DNA of 64,000 bases, taken from positions 4,471,669-4,535,668 of the forward strand of contig OZ005701.1 in assembly GCA_963930775.1 (NCBI GenBank), in the 5' to 3' direction. The notes beneath the pieces were generated by a model. It was not told the DNA's origin. It was given only the letters and a program-made list of their open reading frames with translations, and made no database searches. This document shows, in pieces, positions 1 to 10,800 of the stretch; positions within the stretch are counted from its first letter, which is position 1, and each line of letters starts with the position of its first letter. Source of the stretch: Cliona cf. orientalis. Its lineage: Eukaryota > Porifera > Demospongiae > Clionaida > Clionaidae. The position numbers were made by a program, and so were the translations under genes.

Positions 1-166
1 ACTGCCAAACATGAGCATCTTCCAAGACCTCCTCAGGAAAGGGTGTTAATTAAATCAAAACCTAATCAAGCACCACAGTGCAAAATCTTCAGCTTGTTGC
101 TACAAATGCTACATGTACAATGTATGTGCACATGTATGTACTGTATGGTCTGAAACTCCATATCAC

Positions 167-914
167 CATAGATCATATAGACCATGTAAACGGGATTGGA
201 AACTGCTCACGTGAGCACTACATTTCCATACGTGATGGCTGTGCACTCCATGTTATGGTCAAGGTCGATGGCTTGTCAAGTTCTCCGTGCATTGGTATTA
301 AAGTTACAGCATCAAAAGAGCAATGAACTCCGAGATAGGAGAACACTACCAGTAAGTCTTGTAGGCTATGCAGGTACCGTACTCTCACTGTTGTGGCCAA
401 ACAAATTTGCTCTCGCTTCTTGCCATCTTCGGCAAGAGTGAACAATGGAAATGCTTTATGGGACTCTACCTCGAACCGTGCGAGGGCCACAGCCACAAAA
501 GTGTGGCAAGGGCAAAGTCACTGTATTGGCACACTAGAATAAGCACTTCTTGATGGATGTGCTATCTTCTGCGAGAAAGCAGTCCATCAAAAATTGGCCA
601 TTTTTGCTTCTTGGACTTTGCAGGACTGTAACGTTGAGCAGAGAGTCATTGAAATTCAATTTTGCTGGCCATGTTTAGAGTAGGGACTCCTTCACTGGAA
701 TAAACCTGCTTCAAGCTTGAAACTACTTCTGCTTCGTTATTATCAGTCGATAAGTGCACTGCGGTCGTCTTTTTCAGCCATTTTTGGCTCAAATTGTCAT
801 AGCAACAGGGCTGTCTAAGGATGCAAACTATGATACGGAGTGAGCATACATGTTCTATTGCTCACGTGAGCGGTTTTGGATTCATTCCTGGTTACGTAGT
901 CTATATGATCTATG
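167..914. mobile_element. CATAGAT-ended DNA element, 748 bp
   Basis: The two ends are perfect 16-bp inverted copies of CATAGATCATATAGAC, and similarity continues inward to a shared GCTCACGTGAGC palindrome near 205 and 865. The flanks are ATATCAC (160-166) and ATATCCC (915-921), a 7-bp target-site duplication with one mismatch. No transposase reading frame is present, so this looks like a non-autonomous copy. It belongs with the elements at 21440, 26392, 31495 and 53777, which have the same end sequence and the same duplication length. Confidence 0.7.
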
Positions 915-1122
915 ATATCCCAGAGCTCATTTGCGCTCACACCATTTGATCTCAGGCTACCTGTGGCTTCTTTGCAAAGCAACTCAAATAGGTGGTTGGA
1001 TCTGTTGCTCTCGACTACCTCTCTAAACCCTTACTTAGCAAAAGGAAGAATGCTGGTACAATATTAGGACTTAGTGTGTGGCAAATATGTAATAGCAGGA
1101 GTGCTCTCTCAATAGCATACCA

Positions 1123-1337
1123 TATACCGTAGGACAGGTTTTAATTGCATAGTTTAATAATTGCGTTCTAGTCAAGTCAGGCCAAATTGCGAATCCAATA
1201 ATTGCGATGGACGACCCTGTATTGTACTGTAGTATACGTGCACGTTCATATTTGCGAATCTATTAATTGCGAAACATAGAAAAACTCGCAATTCGCAATA
1301 AATAGATACTTGCAATTAAAACCCGACCTACGGTATA
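1123..1337. mobile_element. MITE with TATACCGTAGG inverted ends
   Basis: The left end TATACCGTAGGACAGG and the reverse complement of the right end, TATACCGTAGGTCGGG, match closely and both run into GTTTTAATTGCA. The body repeats motifs such as AATTGCGAA in both orientations. A second diverged copy of the same body lies near 20490-20675. It is non-coding; short ORFs across it are chance openings. Confidence 0.7.
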
Positions 1338-2453
1338 CATGCAACTCCACATTTTGTGGTTCAAAATCTTCGTGAAATTGCTGAAAATCCCATGATTGAA
1401 AATTTTCATGATAAAAATTTTGTGATCGCCACGTTTTTTCATGATCACTACCGCACTGCAGCACCAGTGCACACAATTCACATTGTAGCTCCGCCCACAA
1501 TTGCACATGGACGTGGCTCAGCGTTGCGTTAGTACAGTGCATAAAGAGAAAGAAAGTAGTCAAGACTTCTACGGGCCTCTCTTTCCGCCTTCTCCTGTCG
1601 TCTATTCGGCCATCTCTTCAACATGATTGTTGGCGGATTTGATACAAGACGAAGGAAGTTGTTTGGACAAAGGTCCTTGCAGATTTGGTAGGCAACTTTT
1701 GCTCATTTTCTGAAAGTAAGTGTACAGAGTCTGTACATTGATAGCAGCGATTTCAGACAATTCACACGTTTACTAGTGTCGCATGCGTACACTTATGCAC
1801 GATTGCACTTGCGATAGAACGTAGCCACGCCCACAATAATACTAAATCTTCGTGATCAGAAGTCAAATCATGAAATTCATGAAAATTTGGAGCTACATGG
1901 TGTATTCGGTATTGGCACAGCAAAAACTTTGAGGTGGCTATATTTCAGTCTCTCCCATCATCCTTATCTCACTCTCTCTCTCGCTATGTCCCCACACCCC
2001 GTCTCTCTCGTAATTCCATAATAATTACTACCTATAGTCAGCTATTTGCATCAAATTTAATGATAGTTCTCAAGACTTAGCAAAAGAGTATCATAAACAC
2101 TGAATATACCTCTAAATCACTTACCTATATGTGTATCAATAATGATGTGCTGTAGAAAAAATTCAATAATGCATGTGCTACTGCATGACGTCAGTTGCCG
2201 TGTTATGCTGCAGAAGAAGCAAGTACATGTAAAAGACAACAAAGCGACAATAAACAAAATAGTACTTCATGAATCAGCTGGAACCAATAAAATTCAGTCA
2301 GTAATAGTAGTAAATTATGTAATTCTATGTTAGAGCAATAGAAGACTGTCACAACTATGAAAAAATCATTCTATCCACTAATAGCAATACGTTGACCATA
2401 TTATGTGCATGACCTGCTCTGAGAAAAAGGGACCTTATAATTAGGACATAAAT

Positions 2454-2856
2454 ATACCGTATCTATTTGAATAGAAGCCACAGCTCAATTAGTAGCCACC
2501 CTCAAATAGTAGCCGTGCATGGAGCTCTGCAAAAGAAATAGTAGCCGCACGCATGCGCAAACACAATTAAGTGGGCGTGGTCACGATCACAAACCATGAA
2601 CAATCACTAGTTTGAGGCAAAAACATGGCAGAAAAGTCCACGGCTTGGTTCTGCTGCTTAGTTATCGATCATCTATCTCGAATATTCAAAAATCAGTCCT
2701 GAAAATCAAGTCTATTGTGTCAGTGTCACCAAGAGGTGTCGCTCCAAAAATAAAAACCGTCCTCGAATAAGAGCCGCCCTCGATTAGTAGCCGCACTCCA
2801 GCAATTAAGGCTGAAATTAATAGTAGCCACAGCTAGTATTCGAATAAATACGGTAT
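2454..2856. mobile_element. MITE, TACCGTATTTATTCGAATA-type ends
   Basis: A 403-bp element bounded by ATACCGTATCTATTTGAATA on the left and, inverted, GAATACCGTATTTATTCGAA on the right. The body carries multiple AGTAGCCGC-like repeats. A partial inverted relative occurs at about 31256-31610. Confidence 0.65.
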
Positions 2857-3627
2857 TCATTTTCCAAAAATGGTTGAAATGTGAAAAAATCTGCTTTTCT
2901 TCAATTTTCTACTTTTTTAGTCTATCAAAAATTGAAGGTTCTGGCTTCATTTTGATGCATGTTTATATATTTGTATCATGTGCAATGATCACAGTAAACA
3001 TGCAGGGATTCCCCGGCCTCAGAACACCAGGTCAGCAAATTAAGTTTTTCATATTAAAGGTTGGGGTTAAGTTGGAAATACACTACAGAACAGTGGTCTG
3101 GATTTCAAGACTATAGGGACAAGGCTGTGCATTTCATGATACAGCACCACTTGCACTACAAACCTAGACTAGGGTGTCTGCTACGTGTAACCCAATTAAT
3201 GCCCACCAACACGATGCTGAAATTCAACCAGTCAACCAATCAAAAGAAGCAGAATATGGGGATGGTACACACGCACAAGATAAAAATTAATGATAATAGT
3301 AATACTATTTTTCCGAGTTATAGTTAATCACAAAATATAATCCTCTCGGAAATCAACATACCATGATGAAATGATGAGAAATTGAATTTATGCGAGCATG
3401 GTTTCGTTACGAATCATTCTTGTAACATATTTCCATAGAAGATCGGGAATATTTCAACGAAAATACAATCAACGTGGAATAAAGCTTTTTGTGTACATCC
3501 AGCCGTCAACGGAACGTATGCGGATAGAAAAACGGATGGCGCTTCCATGCGGTCACCTCAGGAATACGATATACTACGGGTATACGGAAGGAAATACTGA
3601 ACACATGTAGGAGCCATGGCGGGGCTA

Positions 3628-3720
3628 CATAGTCTGGCCAGCTCGACCCTTGTCAACCGTAACATAGTGAATAGGGGGGGGGGGGGGGGGGGGGGAGTGG
3701 GTCTAGCTGGCCAGACTATG
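3628..3720. repeat. Foldback element around a 22-bp poly-G run
   Basis: CATAGTCTGGCCAGCT at 3628 is repeated in inverse orientation at the right end (AGCTGGCCAGACTATG, ending 3720). Between them is a run of about 22 G. A related AGCTGGCCAGACTA pair occurs at 38726-38824 in a mannosidase intron. Confidence 0.65.
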
Positions 3721-4829
3721 GCAGGGCTGAAAAAAAAAACGCATAGAAGATCATCTGTAGCAAGTAGCCTCACATGCACCTGGGTATGAGGCTATAGCAA
3801 GAGTAGTACCAGTAAGAATCAGTGAATAAATTATTTCAGTCGAGCCTCCAAACAAAGGACACTGGGAATAATATAAATTCAGCTGTTCTGTCCCTTATAA
3901 TATTTTGTTTTCGGAGGTTCTCAATGAATAGAAACTATATAGGAAATGTTAGTACTAGTTTTTGGGACCCCAAACAGTGTCCCCTATAGGCTATATAGAA
4001 TAATAATATTATTATACAGTGTCCCTTTCTCGGAGGGTCTTTTACTAGAAGTTCAACTCTAATTTTGAATGATATGGTTCCAAAAATTAATTATGTAGGC
4101 TATCAATACAGAATCATGCAAGCAGCAGCCAAGAGTGCATGAAGCCCAATCAGATTGCTCCATGTCATCACCAATACTATGGGGCTGTTACAACTTACAT
4201 ATCCCAAACGCACGAGTTGACCAATCAGGTGCCAGATCTTCTTGTTCAATAATTTGTTGGGACTGCATGCCCCTACCATTCGCTCTGACCAACCAGGTGT
4301 TAGATCATTCGTAAGTGCAGTTTTGCATGCATGCACTAAGCCCTAAACAACTCGCGTATAGGCATGATACCAGATCCTTCCTCCTCCCTCTTGTAAAGGG
4401 GCTGGCCCGCCAGACTACTCCCTTACTACATAAATTTTACAAAAATATTAATACCTCGTGGATTGACATGCATAATAATTATCTTATGTTCTCAGTATAG
4501 TAGCCATTTACTTTCTTGCAGTTTAGGTAATTATGATGAAATTATGATGCAACCTATGAGGTAAAAATATTTAGGCCCTAGCCTGGTGGTCACATATATT
4601 ATACCTGCTGTACCTGCTTTACCACATGCACCGCTTCCACTATACTATGCAGCTACTGAGGACGAGCCTCGTCCCCAGGCCCTCTCTCAATCTCCCAGCT
4701 TTTAGCTAAGGATATAGTCAAGTCTTCATTATTTTATGTAACATAAATTAACACACAGTAAAAAATTAATGCTGGCAGACTAGTGTTACAAATGAAGCAC
4801 ACATACAATATTATAATACTGAGTTCTAT

Positions 4830-7800
4830 TTACATTGTATTACTCTTATGCCTTCTCCGCTTCTTGAGCTGCTGATGAGGAATGAGGTGATGCCAATGAC
4901 TGACCTGTTGTCCTAGGTTTGATAGAACTTCATTGAAGTGAGAGGTACCACTATCACTGGGGACATGCAATCCAACATAAACTATTCCAATCACATCATT
5001 CTTTCTGAATCGGTCATGATCCATGACAAATATCTCTAGGCAGACATCCCTCACATCCATACCAGTGATGTCAAACTCAAAAGGCTCATTAAACACCGGA
5101 GCAAGGGTATTCTTCCTCGTTGATGACTTCCACTTATCCAATCTTCTATGCTTATGTAGCATATACACTTTTACATATGGATCTGTGTTCATAAGAGTTC
5201 ACAATGGCATAAATATAGTTTGGTAACACCAATAATTACTGCAAAGCTCCACCATTGTAGCTAGAAATTTGTATGGAATTTTACTTTCCACCCCATGTGC
5301 ATGTACATGTACAAGGGTAAAAGTACATGTAGTCTGTCGTGTTGTCGTTGTCAACATAAAAATCATCAGATCCCAAGATCTCAACATGTTAGCGAGTGAC
5401 CAATGTTGTCAAGATGTCAAAAATGATGAGTCCATTGTTTCAGAGCGCTCGATGAGGAACATGAACACTACTATATATACAGATTGTTGTTTTGATCGAC
5501 CATACATAGTAAAGCCATGTGCTCTTGCTACTGTGCATGTTCGAGCTCAGTAAACTAGGCCAGTGGAACAGCAGTGTTCTATACCATACAGCAGAAATTT
5601 AGGTGCCAGACCACGTCTATCCAGCTCACCTACTCTCACGATAGCCTGAGGCACAACATGATGAACTTTCTCCGGGTTTATGAGCCTTATTACAATTGAA
5701 GGACTGGTGATAATAGGTCTCTGGGTAGACTGCTGTTATGAGGCCAAACTTTTTTGAATGATCAGAGTTCATAGTTTTTATTATCGCATACAGAACACTC
5801 ATATGAAATACATAAATTTGTACTATACACAAGACTTAGGCCACTTCAACTGCAATAGTTGTTTCACGGGCATATCAGACAAAAGTTCAGGGTCAGTAGG
5901 TCGGTTTGAAAAAAAAGGCAATTAAAGTTGCTGATTTCTTGTGGCTCAAACTCGGGTCCACCCTCTCTACGATCGCCCCAGTTGTATCTGTCCACTCGCA
6001 CTTAACAATCTTATGAGAAACAACTGGCAATCCACCTCGTTTAATAGATACACTGGGCCAAGCATTCATCAACGCCATTGCGCATGCGCACTTAAGCATT
6101 TACGTCATTTTTATTTTCTTTTCAAATCTGCAAATTAGAGGGTTGGTCGGGCCCGTGAAACAACAATAGCAGTTGAAGTTGCCTTAGTATGTTTGATGTC
6201 ACAATCATGGGATAATAAATATTATGGCTAACATGCATGAGCTATTATTAGAGAAAACCTAAGCAGGTAAGATTGCCTATTAGTACACCGTGCATGTGCA
6301 GATGACCATCCTCGTTTGTGCATGTACATAGAACTACAATTCTGACCACTCGTGAGCCTAATGCATCTAACTAAAAGAACTACATCTTAAGTACACATGC
6401 ACACTTGTGAATCTTTAAGGGCGTGGCATTGGTCACATAATCATTTATGTTGCCTAGCTTGAAACAGTCAAAATGGGCTGTCTACAATCGGTGGACTGGA
6501 CTAGTGGACTGGACTACTGGACTGATAGATTTTCATTTAAAATGCACATTTAGAGGCTATGTATATGATGCAAGGAGATGCAATGGAGCCTAGGGAAATT
6601 GTTCTCAGACCGTCTTGGTTTTACTGACCCGCCTATGAACCACGCAGGCCAAAGCACAGTAAAAATGAGAGCTCCTGTTTTATGTCTATAGCTAGTGGCT
6701 TCAGCTTCAACTGAAATGATTTATTCGCTGGTACTGGTAGCTATATCTATCTTCCAGCCTTGTCACCAGAGCTCCCTCCTCCTACATAATTAACCCTCAG
6801 CGCATGCGCGAGGGGTACGGCAGTCGTTCTGTGTGTGTGTCTGTTATCACGCCAGCTGCTACATACCCAAGGGGTGGTCTCTCCTATACCCACTGTGGTT
6901 AGATCTGCGACCGGGGTCACGGGGTGGTCACTGGGTCACTGAGGTTTTTCATAAGTGGTCACCAGGTCATGGCGCTAAAACTGCTATTCCGCGGTCACAG
7001 AGCACAAACATGGACGAGGTTGTCAGACATGTCAGAGAAGTCAAATACTAGCTAAATAATACGTAGGTACATATTCAGAGATGATATACTCGCCCTTTAA
7101 ACATGACATGTTCTGGTTCGACGTTCTACAGCTAGCTAGCTACGTTACTAATATCATTTTAATAATTATGTTCATGTGAGCACGCACGGCCTGCGGCTAC
7201 TACTATACTACAAGTATAAAAAATAATTGAATAAAATTTAAGGATGAAGTAGGGATGGCAATGCCAAAAAGTATACAAACAAGATTTGTATAGGGATAAG
7301 AGATAATCACAACCACTATACATCCCTACACTTGCTTTTCTTGATTATTAGCTACAGACCTATTGATGTTGACTTGTTCAAGGCATATGCTATCCTTGGA
7401 GTGTTCTTGATTTGCATGTGGAAGAAATTTATGCTCTCTCTGTCAGTCAGTTTTTAATATTTATGATTCCCATGCTACTCAAAAAGCAAGCGTAGGGATG
7501 TATAGTGGTTGTGATTATCTCTTATCCCTATACAAATCTTGTTTGTATACTTTTTGGCATTGCCATCCCTACTTCATCCTTAAATTTTATTCAATTATTT
7601 TTTATACTTGTTTCTGCTCTTTTTTTTATTGCAAATACAGTAAGTACAATTATAGAAGATGGAAGGTGAGTTCGCGCGTGCGCAAAGTAGTAGCCACGCC
7701 CCTCGTTAACTCGATAAAGCATAGATGCCAAAGAAGGCTGTTTCAGGCGGCCAAATAGCTGTGAGACTCTAGTAGCTATCATTTATTTTATCGACTATCT

Positions 7801-10800
7801 GTCACTGCTGAGCTGGCTGTTATGCCGACTGCTGAGGGCTGTGCCGCTCCCGTACGTTGAGGCCTCGAGTCTCCACTGATAGCTATCCCAGCCTCTAGCT
7901 AGGTTCGCTCGAGGATTCGCTATATCGTGCTCACACTGGCCTAGCTAGCTCGCGTGGAAGAGCATGGCGCTTAGCTATAGGCACTAGCTTGGCTAGGCTC
8001 GAGGCCTAGAGCGACTCAGCTCTAGCTAGCTACAGTACGGGTATACGCGTACGCTAGCGGCGGTGGCGCGCGCCGCTGACTACAGTCACATGACTTCACC
8101 ATGGCAACATATTATGAGCATGCGCATTATATGACAAAAATGGCGTATTAGACACACCCTTCTAGCGCCGTACACACCCACCATTACGTAACTGTAGAGT
8201 TAATGCAAAACTAGCGTGTCATGGACCTGCGCGCTACAAAATGGAGTGGATTTATACTTAAACTGAGATGAGAGATCAAGGCAGTCTTGAGTTAGCCCTG
8301 GTAATGAAAAAGAAAGAAAGAAAGAAGAAAGAAAGATTGACAAATGGCCTATTTTTTGAATATCTGGTTCTAGCATGTACAATTGTTTTGATGAATGATC
8401 TTGGTCTTATTAGATGCACAATTTGCTGGAGATTCTGATTTTGACACTTAGAAATTTCACAAAGTTACCTGTTTTGAGATATTTGGGTATTTGTAATGTA
8501 TTATATATATGGAGAGTCCGGGCCATCCCTACTTATAGAGTCTACCGACTCTATGATAATATTATAGCCTCGTGCCCAGGTTCCAAATGCGGGTGGTAGT
8601 AGTAGTACTAATAGCCGACGATTTTTAAGCGTGGTCACTAGGTCACAGCCGAATTTTAAGCATGGTCACGAGGTCACAGCCGAATTTTGGCGGTCACAAA
8701 TTGTGACCCCGGTCACAGATCTAACCACAGTGGGTATAGGAGAGACCACCCCTTGATACCTGGTTTATACGATGCAAACAAGGCGCCATTAGGCTTTTCA
8801 CGGCGTCTTCAAGGTATGAATTGTGTGGATTTCGTTGAAAACGCTTCGTTCAAAAGTTCTGGCAACATTTGCTGACCACCATGGCCTTCTTTAGAGTTCT
8901 CGATCGATGAAAGAGACAGCGATGGCTTCCTTTCAAGATTAGTAGTGTGTAGCTCTAGCGATAATTCTTGTAACTAAACTGACTCATCACAGATCACAGT
9001 AGGCTATCAACTATGCTTCTTGGATCTGCTGATCTGGCATGCACGTGGTACTACTACCTAATTGCATGCAATCCGTATTAGTGCATTCTTGTGGTTACTC
9101 TCACTGTACACTGTACAAGTAACAGTGTTGCTTGGCAAATTTGCAATATGCAGACTAGCTATAGCTATTGCGCCGAGGGTTTTGCACTATAGCATGTATA
9201 GTGCTTCATTTTCAGTAGTTTGTAGGTACTGGGGGTACGTGTTCTATTCAGTAAACCTTTGCAGACATCTCGGCACGCTTTGCTGCTCTATGCCTTTACA
9301 ATCTGAGCCTTATGCAGAAGTTCCATGCAAATCGTTTGGACTCCCCCCCCCCCCTCCCCATTTCTAGCAGTCCACTAGTCCAGTCCACCAGTCCAGTCCA
9401 CCAATTGTATACAGTCGTCAAAATGAGCCTCTTGATAAATTTATATGATTTCAATTTATATCTACGGAAACAGTTAATGTGTTGCAATGTATGGCACCAT
9501 AAAACCAACAAAATGAATGTACCAGCCAAATTTGCGCCAGATTCCAAAGGTTTTCAACTACATGTAATGGCAAAATGGAAATGATGTTTTCCTACGTATG
9601 ATTACGCACGCGCGTGTACATATTATACAATAATCTCATATACGTGTCAGAGGCTAATATGGTCTCCCGCTAAAAACAAATATACCTTACCTGCTGATCC
9701 CCACTTGTGAGGTCTTGGTAAGTTGACTGCCTTAAGGATGATCCCCTGCAGTTTATGATGATTTGTACTGCATCTTACAGACAGTAAAAGGTCACCAGAA
9801 GAAAGTTTCTGCAAGAAACGAAATAAATGGTTGAACACAAGGATAATTATCATAATATCAGGAACTTAAATATACCAAAAGTGAAACAGATGCTCGTTGG
9901 TCTTGCCAAACGATTCAAGCATAATGAAGCCAGTTTTGGTTGATATTTCACGTAAGAGTCACAAAATACGCAAAGTCAGCATTTACGCACTGTGTATATG
10001 GATTATAGTATAATATACATATTTTATTATAATATAGCTACTAAAGTGTCCCTGGTGTCATTGGTGCCTTTGGTGTCGTCGGTGCCTCAGGTGCGCCTCT
10101 AGTATCGTTGGTGCCCTTGGTGCCCCTACTAAAAATCAGGATCACAAGAGACACCAATGATACCAGGGGCACCAACGGCACCAGATGCACTAAGGGCACC
10201 AGAGGCACCAATGACACTAAGGATACCAGAGGCACCAAGGGCACTAATGACACCAGAGACATCAAGGGCACCAACGACACCAGAGGCACCTACGGCACCA
10301 ATGACACCAGGGGCACTATAGTAGCTATATAATATTATATTATAATAATTATGTATATACAGTGTGTAAAGGCTTATTTCATGACGCTTACATGAAATAA
10401 TATATCAACCCCAGTTTTCAACAATTTCGACGGATTTGCTATGCTTACAAGTTGCTCAGATGCCTAGATCTCCAAGATCTGGCAATTTTGTGCTGATAGA
10501 CAGACAAACAGACAAAACCGACTACTTTACCTCATGCGCATGCGTGCGGGGTAATCAAACTTCTCACCGATACATGTACATTATTATGATACTGTAACAT
10601 AGACTCACTCCATTAATTTTAGTCGAACAACTATGACCCTTAAAACATTATTTATTACAATCCAATGATCACAACAAAAGCAGGTGGACAAAGAAGTCAA
10701 TGGTTCATATAATGGGGGGTCCCAAGCAGTATCAAAGTGTGTGCACATGTGGATCCTACAATGTGCTACATACTTATAACAAACACTGTAGTCGACCTGA

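Larger units (their letters stand above)
1..4829. other. Gene-free repeat-rich flank
   Basis: No convincing coding exon is visible on either strand. The interval lies downstream of the minus-strand synaptotagmin-like gene. It holds the CATAGAT-ended element at 167-914, TACCGTA-ended MITEs at 1123-1337 and 2454-2856, the poly-G foldback at 3628-3720 and an AGCCTCGTCCCCAGG fragment near 4666-4701. The remainder (about 3722-4665) is AT-rich unique-looking DNA in which I see nothing definable. Confidence 0.6.
6481..9411. mobile_element. Outer element of nested stack, GGACTGGACT-rich ends
   Basis: The left end reads CTACAATCGGTGGACTGG followed by repeats of GGACTGGACT. The right end, inverted, reads TATACAATTGGTGGACTGG with the same repeats (9366-9411). 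The pair encloses the complete 6868-8755 element. Whether the 2.9-kb interval is one mobile unit or two flanking solo copies is uncertain, and no target duplication was identified. Confidence 0.5.
5183..9690 (-). other. Intron 2 of synaptotagmin-like gene
   Basis: The intron runs from donor CAG|GTAAGG at 9690 to acceptor AACACAG at 5183. It contains a nested stack of elements (6481-9411, 6868-8755, 7211-7610) and a TGATGTCACAATCATGG-type repeat near 6185-6250. An NRF-1-like TGCGCATGCGCA lies at 6079-6090. I see no extra exon; the C2B domain is complete without one. Confidence 0.7.

Noticed and set aside
7498..7758. 86-aa plus-strand open frame
   Set aside because: It lies across the right arm of the perfect inverted repeat inside a transposon.
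10041..10332. Open frames of period-3 T/R/G/D or L/V/P/S residues
   Set aside because: They arise from the 9-bp minisatellite being free of stops in several frames on both strands.
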